Shown: in pieces, positions 52,344-60,876 of the stretch
Layout of the letters: the number at the start of each line of letters is the position of its first letter
How positions within the stretch are numbered: the first letter of the stretch is position 1
NCBI RefSeq assembly: GCF_030817195.1
Contig: NZ_JAUSYZ010000001.1
Coordinates: 1,054,001-1,118,000 of the forward strand
From: Arthrobacter globiformis
Lineage (GTDB): Bacteria; Actinomycetota; Actinomycetes; Actinomycetales; Micrococcaceae
Reading direction: 5' to 3'
DNA length: 64,000 nucleotides
Translations under genes and position numbers: made by a program
The notes under the pieces: model-generated
The model's input: the letters and a program-made list of their open reading frames with translations, nothing else
What the model was told of the DNA's origin: nothing
Database searches by the model: none

Positions 52344-53126
52344 ATGAACACTGCACCCAGGCGTCCTGTGACCGCCGTGATCCTCGTCGCCGCCGGTTCC
52401 GGGCAGAGGCTGGGGTATGGCATGCCGAAGGCCGCCGTGCCGCTGGGCGGTGAACCGATCCTCATGCATGCCCTTCGCGGGATCGTCGCGGCAGGCATTG
52501 CCAGCCAGGTGTGCATCGCGCTGCCGGCAGGGGAAGAGGAGCTTCGCCGGCTCTGCGAGGACTTCCGGGTGGAGCTGGTGGACGGCGGACCGCTCCTGAC
52601 CATGGTCGACGGCGGGGCCTCCAGGGCGGAATCGGTCCGTTCGGCTTTGGCCGCCGTGGAGGACGGCACCGAAGCGGTCCTGGTCCATGACGCCGCCCGT
52701 GCACTGACGCCGGAGCCGGTCTTCCACCGCGTTGCCCAAGCGCTGGCTGCCGGTGCCGACGCAGTGATTCCGGTCATCCCGGTGGTGGACACGGTCAAAA
52801 CGGTCGCCGCCACCGAAGGGCCGGCCACGGACATCGCACCTGAACTCGTCACGGGAACCGCCCCGCGGGAGGAGCTCCGGGCGGTCCAGACCCCGCAGGG
52901 CTTCAAGCTCTCCGTTTTGCGGCAGGCGCACGAGGCAGCCGCGGGCTTCGATGAGCGCCAGGCCGCCGCGGTTACCGACGACGCCATGCTGGTGGAGCTT
53001 CTCGGGGTGCCGGTTCATGCCGTCCGCGGGGCCAGCCAGTCCCTGAAAATCACCACGCCGCTGGACCTCATCATCGCCGAGGGCCTGCTCGAGGGACCCC
53101 TCGGCGTCCGCTGGGTGGAGGGCTGA
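52344..53126 (+). CDS. ispD: 2-C-methyl-D-erythritol 4-phosphate cytidylyltransferase
   Basis: A 260-residue enzyme, third step of the MEP isoprenoid pathway (MEP + CTP to CDP-ME). The nucleotidyltransferase signature VAAGSGQRLGYGMPKAAVPL is near 15-34, followed by GGASRAESVRSAL near 92 and VHDAARAL near 114 (the IspD signature). QTPQGFKL near 188 is also diagnostic. The ATG at 52344 gives a normal N terminus. It lies 23 bp before ispF. Confidence 0.96.
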   Translation: MNTAPRRPVTAVILVAAGSGQRLGYGMPKAAVPLGGEPILMHALRGIVAAGIASQVCIALPAGEEELRRLCEDFRVELVDGGPLLTMVDGGASRAESVRSALAAVEDGTEAVLVHDAARALTPEPVFHRVAQALAAGADAVIPVIPVVDTVKTVAATEGPATDIAPELVTGTAPREELRAVQTPQGFKLSVLRQAHEAAAGFDERQAAAVTDDAMLVELLGVPVHAVRGASQSLKITTPLDLIIAEGLLEGPLGVRWVEG

Positions 53127-53149
53127 TCGACCACATGACGAAAGGCGCC

Positions 53150-53662
53150 ATGACAGACAACGCTTCGCGATCGCCAGTGCTCCTGCCACGGACAGGCATC
53201 GGCATCGACGTGCACGCCTTCGCCCCGGACAGCGATCCGCAGCCGCTCTGGCTTGGCGGGCTTTTCTGGGAGGGGGAGCGGGGCCTCGCCGGCCATTCCG
53301 ACGGCGATCCCGTGGCACACGCCGCGGCCGACGCATTGTTCTCCGCCTGCGGGATCGGCGACCTGGGCACCCACTTCGGCACGGACCGTCCCGAATTCGC
53401 CGGCGCCTCCGGAGTCACGCTGCTGGCCGAAGCTGCCCGGATCGTCAGGGCGGCAGGCTTTGAAATTGGCAACGTCGCCGTGCAGTTCGTGGGCAACCGT
53501 CCGAAGTTCGGCCCCCGCAGGGAGGAGTCCCAGCGTGTCCTGACCGAAGCTGCAGGCGCCCCGGTCAGCGTCACCGCCACCACCAGCGACGGCCTGGGCT
53601 TCACCGGCCGCGGCGAAGGCATTTCCGCTGTGGCTACGGCGCTGGTCTACCCGGCGGCGTAG
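53150..53662 (+). CDS. ispF: 2-C-methyl-D-erythritol 2,4-cyclodiphosphate synthase
   Basis: A 170-residue trimeric enzyme of the MEP pathway. Zn ligands and signature are present: GIGIDVHAF near 17, GLAGHSDGDPVAHAAADAL near 47, and TATTSDGLGFTGRGEG near 142. The ATG at 53150 is preferred because AAAGG stands just upstream; another in-frame ATG is at 53135. Confidence 0.96.
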   Translation: MTDNASRSPVLLPRTGIGIDVHAFAPDSDPQPLWLGGLFWEGERGLAGHSDGDPVAHAAADALFSACGIGDLGTHFGTDRPEFAGASGVTLLAEAARIVRAAGFEIGNVAVQFVGNRPKFGPRREESQRVLTEAAGAPVSVTATTSDGLGFTGRGEGISAVATALVYPAA

Positions 53663-53761
53663 CTTCCCGTCGCAACCCGGCCCCCCGGCGGCTGTCCGCC
53701 CCCACAGCCAAATCGCCTAGGCTGGAATAAGCCCAAGTACCGCAATCCCAGGAGACCCGCC

Positions 53762-54088
53762 GTGAAAAAGTTGCTTCCCGCCGTCGTGATCGCAGGGATG
53801 CTTCTGGCCGGCTGCGCCGGCAGCCCCCGCATGAGCGTCGAGGAGAGCTGCAAGTTCCTGCAAGGCGACACGTTCAAGCCCACGGGCAACCAGCAGCAGC
53901 AGGCCGACCAGATCGCCAAGCACTACCAGGAGGTCGCCGACAAGGTGGCCCAGGACGTCGCCGACCCCATCCAGAAGATGGCCGACATCATGAAGCAGGT
54001 GGCCGGCACCTCGCTGGGAAACAAGAGCGCCGAGCAGACGGCGGAACTCGCCAGGCAGAACAACAGGATCGGCGAGGTCTGCAAGTAA
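53762..54088 (+). CDS. Small hypothetical lipoprotein
   Basis: 108 residues, GTG start. Signal peptide KKLLPAVVIAGMLLAGC with a clear lipobox LLAGC (Cys near 18), then a mostly helical, Gln/Lys/Asp-rich mature part containing two further Cys (SCKFLQG and the C-terminal EVCK) that could form a disulfide. No family recognised. It lies between ispF and cysS in the same direction. Confidence 0.75.
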   Translation: MKKLLPAVVIAGMLLAGCAGSPRMSVEESCKFLQGDTFKPTGNQQQQADQIAKHYQEVADKVAQDVADPIQKMADIMKQVAGTSLGNKSAEQTAELARQNNRIGEVCK

Positions 54089-54120
54089 GCGGGGACATTC
54101 GCATCGGCTAATCTGGAGCG

Positions 54121-55575
54121 GTGACCCTGCGCTTTTACGACACTGCATCCGCCGAAGTCCGTGACTTCGTTCCCCTGGTACCGGGCAAGGTAAGCCTGTA
54201 TTACTGCGGTGCGACGGTGCAGGGCATGCCGCACGTGGGGCACATCCGCTCCGCCATCGCCTTCGACCAGCTCACCCGCTGGCTGGAGTACCGCGGCTTC
54301 CGCGTCACGGTGGTCCGCAACGTCACCGACATCGACGACAAGATTCTCGCCAAGTCCGAGGCCTCCTTCCACCCGGACTTCGAGCAGGAGCCCGGCTCCG
54401 TGCCGGAGGAGGAATGGTGGGCGCTGGCCTACCGGTATGAGCAGGAGTTCCTCAAGGCCTACGACACCCTCGGCGTGTCCCGGCCCACGTACGAGCCGCG
54501 GGCAACGGGCCACATCCCGGAGATGCACGGGCTCATCCAGCTGCTGATCGACCGCGGCCACGCGTACCCTGCCCTCGACGGCTCGGGGGACGTCTACTTC
54601 GACGTGCGCTCCTGGAACAAGTACGGCGCACTGACACGCCAGAAGATCGATGACATGCAGGGTGCCGCGGACGCGGATCCCCGCGGCAAAAAGGACCCTC
54701 GTGACTTTGCCCTCTGGAAGGGCCACAAGGAAGGGGAGCCGACGACGGCGAGCTGGGTTTCGCCGTGGGGCGCCGGCCGGCCAGGCTGGCACCTCGAATG
54801 CTCGGCGATGGTCACCAAATACCTCGGCACCGAATTCGACATCCACGGCGGCGGCCTCGACCTGCGCTTCCCGCACCACGAAAACGAGATGGCGCAATCC
54901 CAGGCGGCGGGCCACGGCTTCGCCAACTTCTGGATGCACAACGGCATGGTCACGTACCAGGGCGAGAAAATGTCGAAGTCCGTCGGCAACACGGTCAGCC
55001 CGGCGGAGATGCTGGAGCTCGCGCCGCCGCGGGTCGTCCGCTACTACCTCGGCCAGGCACAGTACCGCTCGGTGCTGGACTACCAGCCGACGTCGCTGCA
55101 GGAGGCCGCTGCCGCCGTCGAACGCATTGACGGCTTCGTGGCCCGTGCGGTCCGGGCGCTGTCCTCCGACGGTGCCCTGCTGTTTGGCAGCCACGGCACC
55201 GTTCCGGAGGCGTTCGCCGCTGCGATGGATGACGACCTCAACGTGCCGCAGGCCCTCGCGGTGCTGCACGACACGGTCCGCGCCGGAAACTCGGCGCTCA
55301 CCGATGGCGACCTCGCGGCTACGCGGCAGGCGCTGGACAGCGTCACCGACATGCTCAGGGTCCTGGGCATCAGCGCCGCCGCGCAGCCCGCCGTCGATGA
55401 CCAGGCCACCAGTGCCCTCGGCACGCTGATTGAAGCGCAGCTCGCCGCCCGCGCCGAAGCCCGCTCAAGGAAGGACTGGGCTGCCTCCGACGCCATCCGG
55501 GACACCCTCGCAGCGGCCGGCGTTCTGGTCGAAGACAACGCCGACGGCGCCACGTGGAGCCTGCAGCGCAGCTAG
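54121..55575 (+). CDS. cysS: Cysteinyl-tRNA synthetase
   Basis: A 484-residue class I synthetase. Zn-ligand Cys is in YYCGATVQG near 29 with HIGH-like PHVGHIRSA; further ligands are in WHLECSAM near 227 and FPHHENE near 251. KMSKS-type GEKMSKSVGNT is near 282. The C-terminal helical DALR and anticodon-binding regions are present, which excludes the shorter MshC ligase. GTG start. The order ispF-cysS-rlmB matches mycobacteria. Confidence 0.96.
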   Translation: MTLRFYDTASAEVRDFVPLVPGKVSLYYCGATVQGMPHVGHIRSAIAFDQLTRWLEYRGFRVTVVRNVTDIDDKILAKSEASFHPDFEQEPGSVPEEEWWALAYRYEQEFLKAYDTLGVSRPTYEPRATGHIPEMHGLIQLLIDRGHAYPALDGSGDVYFDVRSWNKYGALTRQKIDDMQGAADADPRGKKDPRDFALWKGHKEGEPTTASWVSPWGAGRPGWHLECSAMVTKYLGTEFDIHGGGLDLRFPHHENEMAQSQAAGHGFANFWMHNGMVTYQGEKMSKSVGNTVSPAEMLELAPPRVVRYYLGQAQYRSVLDYQPTSLQEAAAAVERIDGFVARAVRALSSDGALLFGSHGTVPEAFAAAMDDDLNVPQALAVLHDTVRAGNSALTDGDLAATRQALDSVTDMLRVLGISAAAQPAVDDQATSALGTLIEAQLAARAEARSRKDWAASDAIRDTLAAAGVLVEDNADGATWSLQRS

Positions 55576-55667
55576 CCCCGGCGGCTCAGCGCCCGCCCGG
55601 TCAACGATTTGAGGCCAGTCAGTAGACTGGAGTCCAGACTTACTCAATACAACCAAGGGTGGAATTC

Positions 55668-56669
55668 ATGGCCAACAAAGGTCGCCCGGGCGCAGTCCGC
55701 AAGCTCAAGAAGGGGCCCACCACCGGAACCGGTGGCCACGGCCGCAAGGCTCTCGAAGGCAAGGGGCCAACCCCCAAGGCCGAGGATCGCCCGTACCACA
55801 AGGCGCACAAGAACAAGCAGCTCGCTGAGCGCTCCGCCGCCAAGCGGCCCGGCGGTGCCGGCGCCACCCGCAGTGCCGGTGCCCGATCTGGTCCGAAGGG
55901 GCGTGCCACCGAAGAAGTGGTCACCGGCCGCAACTCCGTCGTCGAAGCGCTCCGGGCCGGCATTCCGGCCAAGGCACTGCACGTTGCCATCCGCATCGAG
56001 ATGGACGACCGCGTCAAGGAATCCCTGAAGATCGCCGCCGAACGGGGCATCCCGCTGCTGGAAACCGGCAAGCCCGAGCTGGACCGGATGACCGACGACG
56101 CCGTGCACCAGGGGCTCGTGCTGCAGATCCCCCCGTACGAGTACCAGGACGCCTACGACCTGGCCGAACAGACGGTTGAAGGCTGGAAGAAGGGGCACAT
56201 CGCGAATGCGCCGCTCTTCGTTGCCCTCGACGGCATCACCGACCCCCGCAACCTCGGCGCGATCATCCGCTCGGTCTCGGCATTCAGCGGCCACGGCGTT
56301 ATCGTCCCCGAACGCCGCTCCGTCGGCGTCACGGCCGCAGCATGGAAGACCAGCGCCGGCGCGGCCGTCCGCGTTCCGGTGGCCCGCGCCTCCAACCTGA
56401 ACAACGCCATCAAGCAGTTCAAGGACATGGGCGTCTTCGTGCTGGGGCTCGACGGCGACGGCGACATCTCACTGCCGGATCTGACCGTCGCCACCGAACC
56501 CGTCTGCATCGTGGTCGGCTCCGAAGGCAAGGGCCTCAGCCGCCTCGTCCGGGAGAACTGCGACCAGATCGTCTCCATCCCGATCGACTCCGCCATGGAA
56601 TCCCTGAACGCTTCCATGGCCGTCGGCATCTCGCTCTACGAGGTCTCCCGCCAGCGCTCCGCCAAGTAA
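55668..56669 (+). CDS. rlmB: 23S rRNA (guanosine-2'-O-)-methyltransferase RlmB (SpoU family)
   Basis: A 333-residue enzyme. A basic, low-complexity N-terminal extension of about 80 residues (GRPGAVRKLKKGP) probably aids rRNA binding. A substrate-binding domain (VVTGRNSVVEALRAG near 84) follows, then the knotted SpoU catalytic domain: LDGITDPRNLGAIIRSV near 186, VVGSEGKGLSRL near 285 and SLNASMAVGISLYE near 311. The ATG at 55668 has AAGGG upstream. Terminated by the hairpin at 56786. Confidence 0.95.
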   Translation: MANKGRPGAVRKLKKGPTTGTGGHGRKALEGKGPTPKAEDRPYHKAHKNKQLAERSAAKRPGGAGATRSAGARSGPKGRATEEVVTGRNSVVEALRAGIPAKALHVAIRIEMDDRVKESLKIAAERGIPLLETGKPELDRMTDDAVHQGLVLQIPPYEYQDAYDLAEQTVEGWKKGHIANAPLFVALDGITDPRNLGAIIRSVSAFSGHGVIVPERRSVGVTAAAWKTSAGAAVRVPVARASNLNNAIKQFKDMGVFVLGLDGDGDISLPDLTVATEPVCIVVGSEGKGLSRLVRENCDQIVSIPIDSAMESLNASMAVGISLYEVSRQRSAK

Positions 56670-56691
56670 GACCACCCTGTCGAGACCCGCA

Positions 56692-56878
56692 ACGCTTCCT
56701 CACCTTTCGCAGGTAAACCGGGGACGCTTCTTCACCTTTCGCAGGAAATCCGGGGACGCTTCTTCACCTTTCGCAGGTAAACGCCAACGCTTCCGCAACC
56801 AGGTGCGGAAGCGTTGCCGTTTTAAGTGCAGGACCTGAGGGAGCGTTCCGTTTTAAGCGACAAGAGCTGAGGGAGCGT
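56692..56878. repeat. 32-bp repeat cluster: three direct units, terminator, two inverted units
   Basis: Three direct units (type B, ACGCTTCTTCACCTTTCGCA) start at 56692, 56724 and 56756, 32 bp apart. After a hairpin come two inverted units whose ends at 56846 and 56878 are also 32 bp apart. Read on the minus strand, these match the type A unit of 17910-18081. The cluster lies between convergent rlmB and the nitrilase gene. Confidence 0.88.
56786..56824 (+). terminator. Rho-independent terminator of rlmB
   Basis: Stem AACGCTTCCGCA / TGCGGAAGCGTT with a 6-nt loop, followed by GCCGTTTT. The stem arm starts with the same AACGCTTCC as the flanking 32-bp repeats. Confidence 0.85.
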
Positions 56879-56887
56879 TTTTCTCTT

Positions 56888-57697
56888 CTAGAATTCCCGG
56901 CGGTTCGCCAGGACCGGGAGCTTGGTGCGGGCTTCCTTGACCAGATCGGGGTCCAGATCCGCGAACAGGAGGCCGGGGGCCCCGTCGAGCTCCTGGAGCA
57001 CCTCACCGAAAGGCGAAATGACCGCGCTGTGCCCGACGCCCGTGGGCGCAGCGCCGCGGGGTTCGATGCCCTGGGTGGCGGGGTCGCCCTGGCCGCAGGC
57101 GAGGACGTAGGTGGTGGTGTCCACGGCACGGGCGCGGGCCAGGAGCTGCCACTGGTCCACCTTGCCGGGGCCCGAACCCCAGGAAGCGCAGACGATGTTG
57201 GCGACCGCTCCGCGATCGGCGTTGGCCGTGAACAGGGCCGGGAAACGGATGTCGTAGCAGGTGGCCAGGCCAAAGGTGAGGCCGCCGACGTCGAACGTTA
57301 CGGGTCCTGTCCCGGCGTCCACGGTGTCGGACTCCAGGAATCCGAAGGCGTCGAACAGGTGTACCTTGTCATAGCTGGCGTCCACGCCCGGCCCGGTCAC
57401 CAGCAGCGTGTTACGGACTTTCGCCTGCCCGCCGGAGAGCGATGAACCCGGGGTGAACATTCCGGCAATAATTACAATCCCCAACTCGCCGGCAATCGAG
57501 CGGACGCGGCCGGCCCAAGGGCCGTCCAGAGGCTCGGCGATGTCCAGCAGCGAATTGCCGAATGCGCGCATGGTGGCCTCCGGGAAAACGACGATCTCGG
57601 CGCCGCCGTCCTTAGCGCGGCGGGCGTATTCTTCGACCATGGTGAGGTTCCCGGCCACATCCCTTCCGGTGATGATCTGGGCTAATGCAATCTTCAC
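56888..57697 (-). CDS. Carbon-nitrogen hydrolase (nitrilase superfamily)
   Basis: A 269-residue enzyme with the full Glu-Lys-Cys triad: Glu in IVVFPEATM near 40, Lys in ASYDKVHLFD near 110 and Cys in GLATCYDIRFP near 145. It most resembles Nit2/omega-amidase-like amidases. The GTG at 57697 has GGAGG 5 nt upstream, stronger than any earlier start. Its C terminus borders the 32-bp repeats. Substrate unknown. Confidence 0.88.
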   Translation of the reverse strand: MKIALAQIITGRDVAGNLTMVEEYARRAKDGGAEIVVFPEATMRAFGNSLLDIAEPLDGPWAGRVRSIAGELGIVIIAGMFTPGSSLSGGQAKVRNTLLVTGPGVDASYDKVHLFDAFGFLESDTVDAGTGPVTFDVGGLTFGLATCYDIRFPALFTANADRGAVANIVCASWGSGPGKVDQWQLLARARAVDTTTYVLACGQGDPATQGIEPRGAAPTGVGHSAVISPFGEVLQELDGAPGLLFADLDPDLVKEARTKLPVLANRREF

Positions 57698-57808
57698 GAA
57701 AACCTCCAGTCGGTGCGTCTTGAGAGTGTTCAGCGGTGCCGCCACAGCACGCCCGCGTAACATGCGGAGAAGATTAGCTATTTGGCTGTGACAGCTAAGC
57801 TTTAATTG

Positions 57809-59941
57809 ATGGTAATGCCCCTTTTAGACACAGCCTTGACGGTGGATGACCCCCAGGCCTTTCCCCTCGGGGTCAGCGAAGCGCGCCAAGGTGCGGGGGG
57901 CGCGCCCGGCAGCCGCGTAAGAGTCGCCGTCTACGCGCCCGGCGTCGCGGCGCTTGAGGTGGCCTATCAGGCGCCCGGCCAAGGCTGGCGGCTCCATACC
58001 CTGTCCAGCCTCGCGAACGGCATCCACCACGGAGTGATGGACGGATTTCCCGTGGGATCCCGGTACGGCTTCCTCGCAGCTCCCAGAGGCGAAGCAACCG
58101 CCAAGGGCGACGAGGTACTGCCGCCCGCGGTTCCCACGGTTGATCTTGACGACGACGACGGCATCCGGCAACCGCTGTTGCTGGACCCCTACGGCCGGGC
58201 CGTCGATGAACGCGACGGATTCCTGACCAGCGTCAGGATGTCTTCCGACTTCGACTGGGGCTCGGACGAGAAGCCGAATACTCCGTGGCGCAACACCATC
58301 GTCTACGAGGCACACGTCCGCGGACAGAGCATGCTGCATCCGGACATCCCGCAGGCGATGCGCGGAACGTATGCCGGCATGGCCCATCCCGCGATGATCG
58401 AACACCTCACAGGCCTTGGCATCACCGCCCTGCAGTTACTGCCGGTGCATTTCCATATGGACGAGCCCCACCTCCAGAACCTCGGACTCACCAACTACTG
58501 GGGCTACAACACGGCGGCGTTCTTCGCCCCGCACCCCGCGTACGCCACCAAGGCCGCCCAGGAAGCCGGGCCGCAGGCCGTCCAGGACGAATTCAAGGGA
58601 ATGGTCAAGCTGCTGCATGCAGCCGGCATCGAGGTCATCCTCGACGTCGTCTACAACCACACGGCCGAAGGCGGGCCGGACGGGACCACCCTAAGCTTTC
58701 GGGGGCTGGGCGAGCAAAAGTACTACCGCACTGACGGCAACGGAAAATACATCGACACTACGGGCTGCGGCAACACGCTCAACTTCGGCGAGCCCCGCGT
58801 TGTCCAGATGGTGCTGGACTCGCTGCGGTACTGGGTGGACGAATTCCATATCGACGGCTTCCGCTTCGACCTTGCCGTCACGCTCTGCCGGAACGCAGCC
58901 AACGAGTTCGATCCCCGTCACCCCTTCCTCGCGGCGGTCGCCGCCGATCCGGAGCTGTCGCGCGTCAAGCTGATCGCGGAACCGTGGGACGTGGGCTACG
59001 GCGGCTGGCAGACCGGACGTTTCCCCGTCGGCTGGGTCGATTGGAACGATCACTACCGGGACGCCGTCCGCTCCTTCTGGCTGGCCGACCGTGCCGCTCT
59101 CGACAACGGCGGCCGGGGCGGATCCGTGGCCCGGCTGGCCGACGCCCTGTCCGGGTCGGCAAGCCTGTTCGAACCGTCGGGCCGTTCCAGGCTGGCCTCG
59201 CTGAATTTCATCACCTCCCACGACGGCTTCACGATGACCGACCTCGTCTCCTACGACCGCAAGCACAACGAGGCGAACGGGGAACAGAACCGGGACGGGC
59301 ACGGCGACAACCGCAGCTACAACCACGGCTTCGAAGGGCGCACCGAGGACGAGGGCATTCTGACGCGCCGCGCCCAGAGCAAACGCAACCTCATGGCCTC
59401 GCTCATGATCTCCCTCGGCGTCCCCATGATCACGGCCGGGGACGAACTCGGCCGCACCCAGCAGGGCAACAACAACGCGTACTGCCAGGACAACCCGCTC
59501 ACCTGGATTGACTGGACCAGCACGCCGGAATCCCATGCCATGCTCCGCAGCACCAAGCGTGTCATCCGGCTTCGCAACGAGTTCCTGGCCGCCCAGCCGC
59601 ACGACTATCCGGTCCGCGACGCCCGCTCCTACCTGTACTGGTACGACCGGACCGGGCAGCCCATGTCCATGGAACGGTGGAACGACAACGGGAACCGGGT
59701 GGTTCAGCTGCTCCTCGGCTCCGACGACGGGCACGTGGCCGGGCTCATCGTGGTCAACGGCGGCCCTGAGGACATTGAGGTCACCCTTCCGCAGGTCACC
59801 AACGACGACGGCACCGGCAAGCGGCTGTTCGATCTGCGCCTCACCACGTCCGAGCTGCACGACCGGCGCCAGGGAGCCCTCGTGGCGTCCGGCGAGCCTG
59901 ACGAGGTGCAGGCCCACACCATCAACATTTACCGCACATAG
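57809..59941 (+). CDS. glgX: Glycogen debranching enzyme GlgX (isoamylase family, GH13)
   Basis: About 710 residues. An N-terminal CBM48 domain (residues 20-150) precedes the GH13 barrel: DVVYNHTAEGG near 275, catalytic Asp in DGFRFDLA near 352, Glu in LIAEPWDVGYGGW near 389 and Asp in ITSHDGFTMTD near 468. It hydrolyses alpha-1,6 branches of glycogen. The start is ambiguous among TTG 57806, ATG 57809 and ATG 57815; no strong ribosome-binding site was seen. It is divergent from the nitrilase and near glgP and glgE, a glycogen/alpha-glucan block. Confidence 0.95.
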   Translation: MVMPLLDTALTVDDPQAFPLGVSEARQGAGGAPGSRVRVAVYAPGVAALEVAYQAPGQGWRLHTLSSLANGIHHGVMDGFPVGSRYGFLAAPRGEATAKGDEVLPPAVPTVDLDDDDGIRQPLLLDPYGRAVDERDGFLTSVRMSSDFDWGSDEKPNTPWRNTIVYEAHVRGQSMLHPDIPQAMRGTYAGMAHPAMIEHLTGLGITALQLLPVHFHMDEPHLQNLGLTNYWGYNTAAFFAPHPAYATKAAQEAGPQAVQDEFKGMVKLLHAAGIEVILDVVYNHTAEGGPDGTTLSFRGLGEQKYYRTDGNGKYIDTTGCGNTLNFGEPRVVQMVLDSLRYWVDEFHIDGFRFDLAVTLCRNAANEFDPRHPFLAAVAADPELSRVKLIAEPWDVGYGGWQTGRFPVGWVDWNDHYRDAVRSFWLADRAALDNGGRGGSVARLADALSGSASLFEPSGRSRLASLNFITSHDGFTMTDLVSYDRKHNEANGEQNRDGHGDNRSYNHGFEGRTEDEGILTRRAQSKRNLMASLMISLGVPMITAGDELGRTQQGNNNAYCQDNPLTWIDWTSTPESHAMLRSTKRVIRLRNEFLAAQPHDYPVRDARSYLYWYDRTGQPMSMERWNDNGNRVVQLLLGSDDGHVAGLIVVNGGPEDIEVTLPQVTNDDGTGKRLFDLRLTTSELHDRRQGALVASGEPDEVQAHTINIYRT

Positions 59942-59958
59942 GCTACGGGGAATCAGGC

Positions 59959-60450
59959 ATGCGCAGGCGTTGGACTGTCGGAACGCTGCTGCTGGGGCTT
60001 GCCGTGGCTGCCCTTGTGGTCGTCAATCTTTTCATCCCACCGGGCGGCACGCCGCCCGCCGCGCGACCGCAGGGAACGACGACGGCGGCACCCACGTATG
60101 CGACGTCGGCACCCGCCGCTGCACCGTCGTCGGACGCCAAGGCCACCGGAGTGCCGAACGCGTCCGGACTGCCCGCTATCCGGGAGTCGCAGCTTCCGAC
60201 TGAAGGCCGGCGGACCCTTGCCCTGATCCGGAAGGGCGGCCCTTACCCGTACAGCCGCGACGGCGTGACGTTCGGCAACTTCGAACGCATCCTGCCCCGC
60301 CAGGCCAGCGGGTACTACAAGGAGTACACGGTTCCTACCCCGGGCGAGTCGGACCGCGGAGCCCGCAGAATCGTGGCAGGACAGTCCGGCGACAAGTACT
60401 ACACACCGGACCACTACGAATCGTTCAAGTTCATAGCAGAAGGCAAATAG
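59959..60450 (+). CDS. Secreted or membrane-anchored guanyl-specific ribonuclease (barnase-like)
   Basis: A 163-residue protein. Basic start, one hydrophobic segment (VGTLLLGLAVAALVVVNLFI), an Ala/Pro/Thr linker, then a microbial ribonuclease domain from about residue 75. The pattern RDGVTFGNFERILP holds the catalytic Glu, GARRIVAG the Arg, and YYTPDHYESFKFI the His, as in barnase/RNase N1. It starts 17 bp after glgX and is followed 4 bp later by a barstar gene, so it is a toxin-immunity pair. No signal-peptidase site is obvious, so it may stay anchored. Confidence 0.88.
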   Translation: MRRRWTVGTLLLGLAVAALVVVNLFIPPGGTPPAARPQGTTTAAPTYATSAPAAAPSSDAKATGVPNASGLPAIRESQLPTEGRRTLALIRKGGPYPYSRDGVTFGNFERILPRQASGYYKEYTVPTPGESDRGARRIVAGQSGDKYYTPDHYESFKFIAEGK

Positions 60451-60454
60451 CACC

Positions 60455-60811
60455 ATGAAGATCTACTCCGGCGACACCTGGACCCTCGAGGAACTCCGCG
60501 ACCAGGTTGTGGACGCCGGCCGCCGCAGCCTGCTGGTCCCGGCCGCCGACTCCAAGAAGGCTGTGCTCGCCGCCTTCGGCGAGGCCCTGGACTTTCCGGA
60601 GCATTTCGGCGTGAACCTGGACGCGCTCAACGACTCACTGCACGACTTCGCGGACGCCATTTCCGATGACGGCGCGGAGCCCCTGACGGTGATCTGGGAG
60701 GTTCCCGCAGCCTTCCGCGGCGACCGCTCCTTCGGCATCATCTGCGAGATCCTCCAGGACGCCGAGGCCTACGCCGGCAAGGACCTCGCAGTCATCGCGG
60801 TATTGCTATAA
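60455..60811 (+). CDS. Barstar-family ribonuclease inhibitor
   Basis: A 118-residue acidic protein of the barstar family (FGEALDFPEHFGVNLDALNDSL near 45-66 is the signature, with the conserved Asp and Trp/Leu contacts). It should bind the active site of the upstream ribonuclease and protect the cytoplasm. It starts 4 bp after the RNase stop, so the two are co-translated. Confidence 0.9.
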   Translation: MKIYSGDTWTLEELRDQVVDAGRRSLLVPAADSKKAVLAAFGEALDFPEHFGVNLDALNDSLHDFADAISDDGAEPLTVIWEVPAAFRGDRSFGIICEILQDAEAYAGKDLAVIAVLL

Positions 60812-60837
60812 CCCGCCTGGGCCCACGCCGTCAGGGT

Positions 60838-60865
60838 TCCCTGGCCGAGCTTGCGAGGCTAGGGA
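60838..60865. terminator. Weak hairpin between barstar gene and glgP
   Basis: 9-bp stem TCCCTGGCC / GGCTAGGGA with one G-T pair and a 10-nt loop, in the convergent gap. Confidence 0.45.
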
Positions 60866-60876
60866 GACGGTGGGGA

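Noticed and set aside
54121..55575. Possibility that the cysteinyl-tRNA synthetase is the mycothiol ligase MshC
   Set aside because: Length of 484 residues with DALR and anticodon regions, and the ispF/rlmB neighbourhood, fit CysS.
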